Part shown: in pieces, positions 19,584 to 29,058 of the stretch | How the letters are laid out: each line of letters starts with the position of its first letter | Position numbering within the stretch: position 1 is the first letter of the stretch | Origin: CBDEGU01 sp965238045 | Lineage (GTDB): Bacteria > Acidobacteriota > Terriglobia > Bryobacterales > UBA6623 | NCBI GenBank assembly: GCA_965238045.1 | Contig: CBDEGU010000007.1 | Span: forward strand, 186,001-250,000 | Reading direction: 5' to 3' | DNA: 64,000 bases | Notes under the pieces: generated by a model | What the model saw: the letters and a program-made list of their open reading frames with translations, nothing else | The model's database searches: none | What the model was told of the DNA's origin: nothing | Made by a program: the position numbers and the translations under genes

Positions 19584-20402
19584 ATGGACGGCAAGCGGCA
19601 GAAAAGCCAACTCGAGTTGGCCTTCCTCAACGAGCCGGAGGGTAAAGCCCCGAGGCGCGTTCCACAAGGGACCGAACTGTCCGCGGCGAAGCGAGAGACC
19701 GAAAGATCGGCGCGAGAAGAACGACGGATGGAGGAGGTGTGCGAGCGAAACAATCTCGTAAAGGCTTGGCAACAGGTCCAGGGTAACAAGGGAAGTCCGG
19801 GCGTCAATGGCCAAACCATGGACGAGACGCTGGACGACCTGCACGAACACTGGCCAGCCATGCGGGGACAGTTGCTTCGAGGAACGTACAGACCGCAACC
19901 GGTGCGAGGGGTGGAAATCCCGCAGCCCGGTGGTGGGGTCAGGAAGTTGGGCATCCCTACGGTGCTCGACCGACGGATCCAGCAAGCGGGGTTACAAGTT
20001 CTGCAGAAGCGCTGGGACCCGACGTTCTCCCAACACAGCTTTGGCTTGCGGCCGGGACGTTCGGCACATCAGGCGGTGGCCCAGGCGCAAGCCTACATCG
20101 CCGAGGGCTATCCATGGGTGGTGGACATCGATCTAGAGAAATTCTTTGATCGAGTCAACCACGACCTGCTGATGGCCCGTGTCGGGAAACGTGTCGCCGA
20201 CAAGCGATGGCTAAAACTCATGCGGGCATTTCTCACCGCCGGAGGGATGGAAGACGGGCTGGTGAGTCCTGTGGACGAAGGCACGCCACAAGGCGGTCCT
20301 TTGTCCCCGTTACTCTCGAACCTTGTGCTCGACGATTTAGACCGGGAGTTGGAACGACGCGGCCACCGTTTCTGCCGTTATGCCGACGACGGCAACATCT
20401 AG
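19584..20402 (+). pseudogene. ltrA: Group II intron reverse transcriptase, 5' part (copy 1)
   Basis: First 272 codons of the intron-encoded protein (reverse transcriptase/maturase, needed for intron splicing and retrohoming). Visible are the RT blocks GNKGSPGVNGQTMDE, VRKLGIPTVLDRRIQQA, FSQHSFGLRPGRSAHQA, VVDIDLEKFFDRVNHD, GTPQGGPLSPLLSN and the catalytic YADD. The frame ends in TAG three codons after YADD. In this copy an IS630 element is inserted at that same TA. Copy 2 shows that the TAG was present independently of the IS630 insertion. Confidence 0.85.
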
Positions 20403-21632
20403 TATATCGTTTCATTAAACTGTACTCATCTCAGACGCGCTCTCCACCGGCTCGAACTTCCTCCAGCGGTGAACGACGGGGGCGGCGTTGATCTCCGCGA
20501 TCCCCTGCAGGATTCGTTCTCGAAGTTCCTCCCAGGACTCCACCCGGATTCGCTTCAAAAAAGTGCGCGCCATCTTCCCGAACAGCGTCTCGACAATATT
20601 CAGCCAGGACCCGTGGGTCGGCGTATGCACGTATTTGAAGCGGTTCGGACGCGTCGCCAAATAGTCCTTCGTCTCCTTGGAAACGTGGGAGGAATGATTA
20701 TCCAAGATCAATCGGATCGTGCAGTGGGCCGGGTAGGATTGGTCCAGATCCTTGAGCAGTAAGATGAATTCCCGGCTGCGGTGGCGCCGCTCCACCCGCG
20801 CTGTCACCCGACCGTCGTGCAAGTCCAGCGCCGCCAGAATCGAGCAAGTTCCCAGACGTTTGTATTCGTAATCTCGAGCCACGCAGGGATGCCGCCCCGC
20901 AGTCGGCGGCAGGTCCGGAGCGGTGTTGGCGATCGCTTGCACGCCGGGCTTTTCGTCGACCGAAACCGTAATCACGCCCGGCGATGGGCCGCCCTCGCCC
21001 GCGCTTTCATTCTGCAAGGCCACCTCGCGGTAGACCAGCAGCACCTGCCGCATCTTGGACTCAAAATCCGGGTCGCGGCGCTGCAAGTAGTACTTCACCT
21101 TCTCCGGGTGAAGAGGTTGCTCGGCCAGAATCCGATGGACGGTCGCCTTGGCCGCTTGGGCCAAGGCCGGATAGCCCGCTTCCACGGCATGCTGGCGCAC
21201 GTGCCGGGCGAGCGCGCCGCGGGTCCAGAGCTCGGCGGCGTAACCGAGTTGCTTGGGTTTGCTACAGGCCAAGTGCACCACCCAGGCCTTGGCCTCTTCG
21301 CTGATGCGGGGTTCCCGGGGACGATGATAGGCATCCTTGAGCGCCGCTTCCACCCCCATGGCCAGGGCTCGCTCGATCCATTTGCCAACGCTTTTGCGCG
21401 TCATCTTCACGGCCCGCATAATCTCGGCGATCGTCTCGCCGCAATGATAGCGCCACAGAATCTCGGCTCTCTGCACCTCCCGAGCCGGAGCCTTACGCGA
21501 ACGACGCAGCCGCTGCAGATGTTGCGACTCTTCGGGCGTGAGAAGCAGTTGGGGACGCTTCGATTTTCCTGCCATGCATCCAGCCTAGCAGGAAACATCC
21601 TCGTATCGATATGTTTTAATGAAACGCTATAC
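20402..21632. mobile_element. IS630-family element, copy 1
   Basis: A 1231-bp element flanked by the TA dinucleotide typical of IS630/Tc1 (20400-20401 and 21633-21634). Its ends are near-perfect inverted repeats (GTATATCGTTTCATTAAA versus GTATAGCGTTTCATTAAA). It interrupts the intron reverse-transcriptase gene just after YADD. Confidence 0.95.
20415..21575 (-). CDS. IS630 transposase
   Basis: An intact 386-residue transposase. The N-terminal helix-turn-helix (RYHCGETIAEIMRAVKMTRK) binds the ends. The C-terminal DDE domain carries SVDEKPGVQA (first Asp), LILDNHSSHVSKE (second Asp) and THGSWLNIVETLFGKMARTF (Glu). It fills almost the whole element. Copy 2 at 30903 encodes essentially the same protein (one visible difference near the C-terminus, EPV versus EPL), so both derive from a recent burst. 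It may supply transposase to the disrupted copy 2. Confidence 0.95.
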   Translation of the reverse strand: MAGKSKRPQLLLTPEESQHLQRLRRSRKAPAREVQRAEILWRYHCGETIAEIMRAVKMTRKSVGKWIERALAMGVEAALKDAYHRPREPRISEEAKAWVVHLACSKPKQLGYAAELWTRGALARHVRQHAVEAGYPALAQAAKATVHRILAEQPLHPEKVKYYLQRRDPDFESKMRQVLLVYREVALQNESAGEGGPSPGVITVSVDEKPGVQAIANTAPDLPPTAGRHPCVARDYEYKRLGTCSILAALDLHDGRVTARVERRHRSREFILLLKDLDQSYPAHCTIRLILDNHSSHVSKETKDYLATRPNRFKYVHTPTHGSWLNIVETLFGKMARTFLKRIRVESWEELRERILQGIAEINAAPVVHRWRKFEPVESASEMSTV

Positions 21633-21662
21633 TAGGTTCGCAGCCGGCGGGCGGGCGAACGG

Positions 21663-22199
21663 GTGATGGCCGGCGTCTGCCGCTTTCTCACGAAGAAACT
21701 CCGGCGCCAGGTCAACGAATCGAAGAGTGCAGTGGCTCGCTCTGACGAGCGGAAGTTCTTAGGCTTTCGCTGGGCGACCGGCGCGGAGTCTCAGCGATTG
21801 ATATCGCCGCGGGCGCTCCAACGGTTTCAGGCGCGAGTTCGGGAACTCACGAGCAGGACACGCGGGATCAGTATCGAGCAGATGATCGACTCGTTGAAGC
21901 CGTATCTGCTTGGCTGGCGAGGCTACTTTGGCTTCAGCCAGGACCCGCTGGTACTTCGCAACCTGGGCGCGCGGATCCGCCGGAGACTCCGCATGGTGAT
22001 CTGGCGGCAGTGGGGGAAGGGGCCGACTCGATACGTCAACTTACGGCGATGGGGGTTGCCTCACATGCGAGCGGCCGTCGCTGCTGGCTCCCCGACTGGC
22101 TTGTGGGCGATGTCGCTTGTGGCCATTCAGCAAGCGCTGCCCAACACCTATTTCGACTCGCTCGGCCTCCCCCGAGTATCGGCATCTTCGAACGCTTAA
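21663..22199 (+). pseudogene. Group II intron reverse transcriptase, 3' part (copy 1)
   Basis: Remaining 178 codons of the intron protein, in the same frame as the 5' part once IS630 and the in-frame TAG are ignored. It holds the end of the RT thumb (NESKSAVARSDERKFLGF) and the group II intron maturase X domain (ISIEQMIDSLKPYLLGWRGYF). A methionine near the start could allow separate translation, but no strong ribosome-binding site is seen. Confidence 0.8.
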
Positions 22200-22281
22200 C
22201 TCATCCGAACCGCCGTGGTACGGACCCGTATGCCCGGTGGTGTGGGACGGGGGAGCCGTGAGGCCTCCCCCTATCCCCGAT

Positions 22282-22713
22282 CAATGCGATATACCATTAG
22301 CTATCCGGCACCACGGGCCCGTGCGGACTCTTTGCATCAAGACGTCGAATCTGAGTCGGTTGTCGATTTGGCCACCGGGAGGGGCAGCCGTACGACGGCA
22401 AGTCGATCCACGTGGCGGAATGCGCGCACAGCAGGTATTGCGCTCCCCTCAAAGGCCTCCTGGCACCAGTTCGTAAGGCACGCCCAGCACAACGAGACCA
22501 AACAGACCCAATCGTTCAACAGTTCAGTCTTCAATTTCGATCGGCTACGGAGTTTTGGCGAAGGACAGCGCCGTTCAGCCCGCTCCATCAACGTCTGTGA
22601 GCGGATGTCCAAGCTCTGGCGCCTACCGGCGGAGGTGATGTGCAGGGTTCCTCACGAAAAGACGTGGTATTCGGGGCAGCGCGGGTGTATACTGTGGCCG
22701 TACCAGTGCCAAA
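22282..22713. other. Non-coding gap upstream of the sialidase gene
   Basis: About 430 bases after the intron 3' end, with no ORF of recognisable family. It should contain the promoter of 22714. The last bases carry CCAAAATGGAAATCCTGG (22709-22726), a motif that recurs near two other gene boundaries in this window. Confidence 0.4.
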
Positions 22714-24408
22714 ATGGAAATCCTGGTTACATTGCCTGAAAAGAGGGTTTTTGACCGACGGCATTTTCTGATCACTGCGGCAACCGGAGCAAGCGTTTCG
22801 GGCTCAGTGTTCACCTCTTCGATGTGCGCGGCTCCTGATGTCGGAGCAACGGCCAGTCAGCGCGTTCATCCGGTGCTGATTCGGAACGAGGCCAATGAAT
22901 TGATACGTATCATCGTTGAGGTCGGGCAGCCGGACGTTCACGCAACCTCGTTTACCTTTTCGCTGCACAGCGCCGACGAGCTGAAGAACCTCGATACTTT
23001 GCGGTTGTTCTACTCGGGCGACAAGGAGCCGCAAGAGTTCGACAAGGTTCACAGCGGAACTTCCTTTTCCGGCGACAGGCGGACATTGTTGGCTGAGTTG
23101 ACGGCAACGCCGTTCGGGCGTCCGTCAAAACCGGCCGCAGAGCTGACGTTTCGCGGCGATCAAGCATTACGGCCGGGAACTAACGCCTTTTGGCTGGCCT
23201 GCGAGTTGCGGCCAACCGCGGACCTGTCCCACAAAGTGGCCGCCCAGTGTACGAAGATCGAAACATCGCTGGGTACGGCCACCCCACGCGACGCGACACC
23301 CGGAGTCCGCAAACGTATCGGCATCGCGCTGCGCCGGCACTACGACGACGGTGTGCACACCTATCGCATCCCGGCGCTGGCCACCACGCCGAAAGGGACG
23401 CTCCTGTGCGTCTACGACATGCGCCGGCGGAAGCGCCGGGATCTGCAGGAAGACATCGACATCGGCCTCAGCCGCAGCACCGATGGCGGGCGCACCTGGG
23501 AACCGCCACGCGTGATCATGGACATGGGTGAATTCGACGGGCTGCCCCAGGAACAAAACGGCTGCAGCGACCCGGGCATCGTCGTGGATCAGCAAACCGG
23601 AGAGATCTTTTGCGGAGCCATGTGGATGTGGGGCAAGACCGGCAAGCATCAATGGGATGGCGATGGCTCTGAACCGGGCTACGAAATCGGCAAAAGCGCC
23701 CAGTTTCTCATGGTGCGCTCCAAGGACGACGGTCTTACCTGGACCAAACCGGAGAACCTGACTCGCAAGCTAAAGAAGGCCGAGTGGATTCTTCTGGCCC
23801 CGTCTCCTCAACAGGGAATCACTCTGCGCGACGGCACCCTGGTCATGCCCGCCGAGGGACGCGACGAAAAGGACCGCAGGTTCTCGACTCTCATTGTCAG
23901 CCGTGATCATGGATCCACCTGGACCGTCGGTTCTCCCTCGGCGATCGGCAACACCGAATGTCAGGCAGTTCAATTAGACGACGGCTCGATCATGCTCAAC
24001 GCTCGTACAGAGAGGCCGACCAAGTTTCGCTCGGTGTACGTGACCGACGACCTCGGCCGGACTTGGCGGCCCCACCAAACGCATCGCAAGGCGCTGATCG
24101 AACCCAATTGCAACGGCAGTCTGCTTCGATTTGACTATCCAGAGGAGGGGCGACCGAAGCACGTTCTGCTCTTCGCGAACCCGCATTCGCAAACGGGCCG
24201 CGATCACCATTCCATCCAAGTCAGTTTCGACGAGGGCCGAACGTGGCCGGAGGAGTTTCGACTGCTGCTGGACGAGGGGCAAGGCAACGGGTACCCGAGC
24301 ATGACCCGCATCGACGATCGCCACGTCGGCATCGTCTACGAAGGTAGCCAGGCCCACCTTGTCTTCGAGAAGCTTTCGCTGGACGAGCTGCTTGGAAAAC
24401 GAGGATAA
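22714..24408 (+). CDS. Tat-exported GH33 exo-alpha-sialidase
   Basis: A 564-residue sialidase that removes terminal sialic acid from glycans. The N-terminus has a twin-arginine signal (DRRHFLITAATG). About residues 50-165 resemble the sialidase-associated N-terminal domain. The six-bladed propeller follows, with the family's (F/Y)RIP motif (YRIPALA, about residue 215, first Arg of the arginine triad). Five Asp-box repeats are visible: STDGGRTW, SKDDGLTW, SRDHGSTW, DDLGRTW and DEGRTW. Length fits exported bacterial GH33 enzymes with this extra domain. The start codon lies inside a recurring short motif and lacks a clear ribosome-binding site, so the exact start is uncertain. The next gene begins 20 bases downstream: a likely operon. 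Confidence 0.85.
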   Translation: MEILVTLPEKRVFDRRHFLITAATGASVSGSVFTSSMCAAPDVGATASQRVHPVLIRNEANELIRIIVEVGQPDVHATSFTFSLHSADELKNLDTLRLFYSGDKEPQEFDKVHSGTSFSGDRRTLLAELTATPFGRPSKPAAELTFRGDQALRPGTNAFWLACELRPTADLSHKVAAQCTKIETSLGTATPRDATPGVRKRIGIALRRHYDDGVHTYRIPALATTPKGTLLCVYDMRRRKRRDLQEDIDIGLSRSTDGGRTWEPPRVIMDMGEFDGLPQEQNGCSDPGIVVDQQTGEIFCGAMWMWGKTGKHQWDGDGSEPGYEIGKSAQFLMVRSKDDGLTWTKPENLTRKLKKAEWILLAPSPQQGITLRDGTLVMPAEGRDEKDRRFSTLIVSRDHGSTWTVGSPSAIGNTECQAVQLDDGSIMLNARTERPTKFRSVYVTDDLGRTWRPHQTHRKALIEPNCNGSLLRFDYPEEGRPKHVLLFANPHSQTGRDHHSIQVSFDEGRTWPEEFRLLLDEGQGNGYPSMTRIDDRHVGIVYEGSQAHLVFEKLSLDELLGKRG

Positions 24409-24428
24409 CGCCAGCCAAGGGTCTTCTG

Positions 24429-25577
24429 ATGGCCAAGTATCGCAACGTGGGGCGGGTTTCACCTGCCACATTCCTTATGGCAGAACGCACTGCCCTTCTC
24501 GCCTCACGCAGGCTCGATCGCCGGACTTTGTTTCGGCTCGGCTTTGCCGCCGCGGCCGCCTATCGGCTTAGCACGAGCCCGCCGCCCGGCATCGCTCAAC
24601 AAGACGCCCGCATCCCGCGAGACGTCAAACCGACCCAGCCGCGCCACGGTTTGTCGAAGGAAGAGATCCGGCCCAAGCTGAGGGAACTCCTCGGCCTGGA
24701 CCCGATCCCGAACGAAGTTCCCCTTCTGACCACCAAATCGGAGGCCAGCCGCGATGGACTCGAACTAACAGTTCTCACCTACCGAAACCTGCTGGGTGAG
24801 ACGGTCCCCGGCGTTCTGGCCGTTCCAGCCGACGCCGATACGGGCTCACTTGGAGGCGTCGTTTGTCTATCGGGCACAGGTGGTAGTGTTGGAACGCTGA
24901 CCGACGCTAGGTTCGGTAATCAGCAACCCGGCAAAGGCCGGCTCATGGGCTGGGGACGCGAGCTGGCCCGCCGAGGCTTCGCAACTCTTTCGATCACCTT
25001 GCGAGGCACCACCAGCCGCCACATCAGCCCCATGCATTGGGAGAAACACATCCGCTTTCTCGCTCCTTACGGGCGCACGATGATGGGCGTGATGGTCGAC
25101 GAGGCCCTGCGGGCCGCGCGCATCCTCGCCGCGCACAACGCGGTCAACCCGAGCCGCATCGGTATGACTGGCATGTCACTCGGCGGCAACGTGACGTGGT
25201 ACGGCATGGCGTCCGACCCCGCCATCCGCGTGGGCGTGCCCGTCGCCGGATCGGTCGGCAGTCTGGCGACGGCCATCCACGGAGGCGACGTCAACCGGCA
25301 CAGCTCGTACTTCTATATTCCACACATGCTCCGGTATTTCGATCACCCGCAGGTGGTCAGCGCGTGTATCTGTCCCCGGCCGTTCATGGTCATCGCCCCC
25401 ACGCGGGACGAAGACATGCCGACCTCCGGCGTCGAACAGATGATGAGCATCGTCAAGCCCGCCTACGACGCCGCAGGCCACCCGGAACGATTCAAAGTCT
25501 ACCAGCCCGAGTCGAACCACGTCTACACCGAGCAATACTTTGAGTGGGTTGTGGAATGGTTCGAGAAGTTCTGCTAA
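24429..25577 (+). CDS. Tat-exported alpha/beta-hydrolase (acetylesterase-like)
   Basis: A 382-residue serine hydrolase of the dienelactone-hydrolase/acetyl-xylan-esterase group. RRTLFRLGFAAAAA near residues 28-42 looks like a twin-arginine signal. The triad is visible: Ser in GMSLGG (nucleophile elbow), Asp in APTRDED and His in ESNHVYTE. The oxyanion-side block CLSGTGGS precedes it. Because it sits directly behind the sialidase, removal of O-acetyl groups from sialic acids or other sugars is an attractive role, but this is inference from context. The N-terminal extension before the signal suggests the true start may lie downstream (for example Met17). Confidence 0.75.
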   Translation: MAKYRNVGRVSPATFLMAERTALLASRRLDRRTLFRLGFAAAAAYRLSTSPPPGIAQQDARIPRDVKPTQPRHGLSKEEIRPKLRELLGLDPIPNEVPLLTTKSEASRDGLELTVLTYRNLLGETVPGVLAVPADADTGSLGGVVCLSGTGGSVGTLTDARFGNQQPGKGRLMGWGRELARRGFATLSITLRGTTSRHISPMHWEKHIRFLAPYGRTMMGVMVDEALRAARILAAHNAVNPSRIGMTGMSLGGNVTWYGMASDPAIRVGVPVAGSVGSLATAIHGGDVNRHSSYFYIPHMLRYFDHPQVVSACICPRPFMVIAPTRDEDMPTSGVEQMMSIVKPAYDAAGHPERFKVYQPESNHVYTEQYFEWVVEWFEKFC

Positions 25578-26299
25578 ACGGGCCAATCCCAAGCTGGATC
25601 TTCTGCGTTACGTGTGTCGAGCAGACCTTGGCTGTCTTTTCGACGGTAGGCGGTCCCGTTGAGCCACGTTCACGCGGTTTTGATTTCCTAGGCCAATGGT
25701 TTTACTGCTTGTGGGCGGACCATGCCGGCCCAGACTGGTAGCCCGTTTCAATTCAACGGGCTTCTTCCGAAAGCCAAGACCGACTAAGGTAGCGGTATGA
25801 TTGGCGGGCCACACTGGGGTACGCTTTGGCGGGATGACAAGCGGGACAAACAGATCGGGAAGAACGGATCACCAAGACAATCTTCACGGCTCGACTTATC
25901 TTCTCGCGGTCTCATCAAGCTGAGGAGCGGCGGTTTTCGTATCTGCTCCTTGTAGCGACGACTTCGGCGGTCTACAGTTTGAACGACTCATGAAGAGGGG
26001 TTACTTTGGCCACGCTCGTGGTGATACCCGCTACCCCCCAGCGTCGAAAACACTCGATTCCGAGACCTGGATAGGAGAACACGAGCAGGTTTCAACAGCG
26101 CTGAGTCGGGTCATGCTGACCCTGATTGGCTATAGTGTCTTCTGCCTTCTGACCCTGGCAGCTCCCTCAGGCCGTGGCTTTGGGGGTGGGATAATCTCAG
26201 GCGATGCCTAACCTGACGGTCTCTACTCTCGAAGGCTGGCTGTAGGATGCAGCCTGGTCGATTCGAGGACCTCTCGATTGATACTGGAGAAGGAACATC
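25578..26299. other. Non-coding gap between esterase and propeller gene 5
   Basis: About 720 bases without a convincing gene. It includes a terminator-like hairpin at 25740 and should contain the promoter of 26300. Short open frames (for example 25990-26211) have no ribosome-binding site or family features. Confidence 0.45.
25740..25762 (+). terminator. Terminator-like hairpin after the esterase gene
   Basis: AGCCCGTT-TCAATTC-AACGGGCT forms a perfect 8-bp stem with a 7-base loop, followed only by TCTTCC, so the T-tract is weak. It is 160 bases past the esterase stop and may end the sialidase-esterase transcript. Confidence 0.4.
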
Positions 26300-27910
26300 A
26301 TGACAACGCCGACTCGACGCGCGCCGACCGCGACCCACCTGATCTTTCTGTTGATCCCGTGCCTCATTTCAACCCACCTTGAGCTTTGGGCGGGCGATAG
26401 CCCGGCACTCGCTATCGGTAGTCGAAAGCAGCTTTTCATCGATCACCGTTTCATCGAATCCTCCGAAGGGATCGAGCTGGTTTTCAACCCACCACACCAG
26501 ACCGGCGAGAAGCTTGTCGTTGCGGACGCTCCCTGGGAAGAGGGGTGGCACATCGGCAGCTACAACAGCGTGCTGAAGGAAGAAGGCCCCGACGGCTGGC
26601 GCATACGGCTTTGGTACGACATCCGTGAGGGCAACGGCATGTTAGGTGAGGGCATGTTGGCGGTGGCGTACGCAGAGTCCGATGACGGGATTCGTTTTAC
26701 CAAGCCGGTGCAGGGGCTGGTCGAGTGGAATGGCTCAAAAGAGAACAACCTGGTGTTCCCAACCGATCTTTCGAAGATGCTGGTTGGCGGCGGTTCGGTC
26801 TTCCGTGACGAAAACCCCCGCACGCCGCACGCAGAGCGGTACAAATCCTGGTCGAAGCTCTACCGCACGCCAGGCACCCGCCGCGGAGAGAACCGCGTCT
26901 GGTATTCGGCCGACGGGCTTCATTGGAAACTCTATGATCAGGAGCTTACGGGCTTGAGGGAGGCCGACACCCAGCCAACGTGGTTCTGGGATGCCCGCAT
27001 CGGCCGTTATCGGGGCTACAGCCGCGAGTGGGAAGAGCTCGACGGCGAACGAAGGACACGCATGGCGGGCCACAACGAGAGCGACAACATGCTTGATTGG
27101 GACAGCTTCTCGATCATCTTCCAAGCCGATCAGCAGGACTTGAGCATGGCCTCTGACCTGGAGCAGCACCGCCGGGCCCGCAACCCAACCGTGGAGAACG
27201 CCCCCAGGGTTCCCGGTGCGCCCATGGATTTCTACGGACCAGGCGTTTTCCAATACTCCGAAGCGCCGGATGTCTATTTTGCTCTCCTCTCGGCGTTCTA
27301 CCACTGGACAATGAAGGACGATGGCAAGGCTTGGCCCGATACCGCCGACGTGCAGCTTGCGGTCAGCCGCGATGGCCGCAGCTTCCAACGGCTAGGCGGG
27401 CGTCAACCGTTTCTTCGGCTCGGGCCAGAAGGGAGCTTCTACTCCAAGTGGTTGTGGGCGTGTCCGAGACCCGTCCGGGTCGGCGATGAATTGTGGTTCT
27501 ACGACGCTGGGAGCAATCAGGACCACAGCGACAGAGCCGGCCCGTCGGGCCACAAGCCCCAGGCTGCCTTGACCCGTGCCATTCTTCGCCTGGACGGCTT
27601 TGTCTCCGCGGCTGCCGCCTACACAGGCGGCAGCCTGACCACCCCTCCCTTGATTTTCGACGGCTCCCACCTTGAACTCAATCTTGATACCAGCGCTGGC
27701 GGCTCGGCGCGGGTCGAGATGCAAGACGCTCCGGGCAAGCCACTTGCGGGTTACCGGCTGGGTGAAGCGGACGAACTGAACGGCAACAGCGTCAAGATGA
27801 GAGTTTCATGGAGAGGCGGCGCTGACGTTTCGGCGCTTTCGGGTAAGCCGGTCAAATTGCACTTCAAGCTACGATCGTACAAGTTGTACGCCTTCCAGTT
27901 CGTCAAATAG
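26300..27910 (+). CDS. Secreted five-bladed beta-propeller protein (paralogue 5)
   Basis: A 536-residue exported protein very like paralogues 1 and 2 although it lies 21 kb away. It has the same opening (KQLFIDHRFIESSEGIELVF), the blocks HIGSYNSVLKEEGPDGW, YAESDDGIRFTKP, RYKSWSKLYRTPGTRRG and LREADTQPTWFWD, and the terminal sandwich ending KLYAFQFVK. The signal peptide is residues 1-32. It starts behind GGAGAAGGAAC. It stands alone between the sialidase operon and an IS5 remnant. Placement suggests that a once-contiguous propeller cluster was split by the mobile-element block. Confidence 0.8.
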   Translation: MTTPTRRAPTATHLIFLLIPCLISTHLELWAGDSPALAIGSRKQLFIDHRFIESSEGIELVFNPPHQTGEKLVVADAPWEEGWHIGSYNSVLKEEGPDGWRIRLWYDIREGNGMLGEGMLAVAYAESDDGIRFTKPVQGLVEWNGSKENNLVFPTDLSKMLVGGGSVFRDENPRTPHAERYKSWSKLYRTPGTRRGENRVWYSADGLHWKLYDQELTGLREADTQPTWFWDARIGRYRGYSREWEELDGERRTRMAGHNESDNMLDWDSFSIIFQADQQDLSMASDLEQHRRARNPTVENAPRVPGAPMDFYGPGVFQYSEAPDVYFALLSAFYHWTMKDDGKAWPDTADVQLAVSRDGRSFQRLGGRQPFLRLGPEGSFYSKWLWACPRPVRVGDELWFYDAGSNQDHSDRAGPSGHKPQAALTRAILRLDGFVSAAAAYTGGSLTTPPLIFDGSHLELNLDTSAGGSARVEMQDAPGKPLAGYRLGEADELNGNSVKMRVSWRGGADVSALSGKPVKLHFKLRSYKLYAFQFVK

Positions 27911-28086
27911 TCGAATCCGCGGATCTCAAGAAGCTCCGGGCCAGGGGTGGCAAGGTTCGTGCTGCTCAGATAGGTCGCGTCACTGGACCGCTTGCTTTCG
28001 CACGCGGCTCGGCGCCCGATGACTGCGGGTCTCGCTAGCATCGGCTCGGGGTCCCAATCCATCATGGAGATCGAGGGGGCGACCTC

Positions 28087-29058
28087 ATGGCCGCAGGGAA
28101 GTCGAGCTGAGTCAACCGCAAGTACAAGACGAAGTACAGAATCCGGAACTCGAGGGAGTACGAGCGTGGCCTCAGGAGCCGCGGCGACGTCACGATCTGG
28201 CTGAGCGTGGAGGCGATCGCCGCGTGGACACCACCGAAGAACGGTCTCCGTAGCGGCCAGCGGCGGTACTCGCACCTGGCGATCTTGACCGCGTTGACCC
28301 TGCGGGTCGTCTTCCGCCTGCCGCTTCGCCAGACCGAGGGTTTCCTGGACTCGCTGCTCAGCTTGATGGGCCTCGAGCTCAAGGCCCCGGACCACACCAC
28401 ACTCTCGCGCCGGAACCAAATCGTTGAGGTGCCGCCCCTGACCCGAGCCCACGACGGCCCGATCTACTTGATCGTCGATTCCACGGGGCTCAAGATCCTG
28501 GGTTCCGGCGAATGGAACGCGCACAAGTAGAAGGCATCGAAGAAACGCCGGGACTGGCCGAAGCTGCACATCGGAGTGGATGACGAGGGGTGCATTGTGG
28601 CGGCCGAGCTCACGGCGAGCCGCTGGGACGACGCCTCCGCCCTGCCTGATCTGCTCGACCAGATCGAGGTTCCCATCCGGCGTTGCACGGCGGACGGGGC
28701 CTACGACCACAGGTCGATCTACGATCGGGTCGGCGCGGCCGGTACAGAGGACGTCGTGATCGTGATCCCCCCTCGTCGCTCTGCGGTGTCGGCGGGGCCC
28801 ACGGACGGCCCGTGGGCGCAGCGAGAAGCGGCTCTTCAGAGGATTCGTAAGGTTGGACGACGCGAGTGGCAGAAGGAGTCGGGCTACCGACAGCAGGCGC
28901 GCGTTGAGAACGCGTTGTTCCGATACAAGTCAGTGCTCGGAGGCGGCCTGAAGGCGAGGAACAGCAAGGCGCAAAGGAGAGAGGCCACGATCGGGTGTCA
29001 CATCCTCAACCGGATGGCCGAGTTCGGCAGGCCGAAGTCCTACGCCGTGGTGTCGTGA
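28087..29058 (+). pseudogene. IS5-type transposase with two in-frame stops
   Basis: A complete but inactivated transposase frame. Typical IS5 (DDE_Tnp_1) blocks are NSREYERGLRSRGDVTIWL, GQRRYSHLAILTALTLR, IYLIVDSTGLKILG (first Asp), RRCTADGAYDHRSIYD (second Asp) and RIRKVGRREWQKESGYRQQA (Glu region). TGA at 28108 and TAG at 28528 interrupt an otherwise continuous frame, so two point mutations explain it. The ends of the element could not be located. Confidence 0.85.

Larger units (their letters stand above)
19106..22281 (+). mobile_element. Group II intron copy 1, interrupted by IS630
   Basis: The intron begins GTGTGCCGGGC (5' GUGYG consensus) and ends near CCCTATCCCCGAT. The RNA 5' part occupies about 480 bases before the reverse-transcriptase ORF. 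After the ORF, 22200-22281 folds as domain V (CCGCCG..CGGTGG stem with GTACGGACCCGTAT) and a GGGGGA..TCCCCC domain VI hairpin. Without the 1.2-kb IS630 it would be about 1.94 kb, almost identical to copy 2 at 34722. The 5' boundary is inferred from the start of identity between the copies, so it is accurate only to a few bases. Confidence 0.8.

Noticed and set aside
22215..22739. 174-aa plus-strand ORF across the intron 3' end
   Set aside because: It starts inside intron domain V and ends inside the sialidase gene; composition is that of non-coding DNA.
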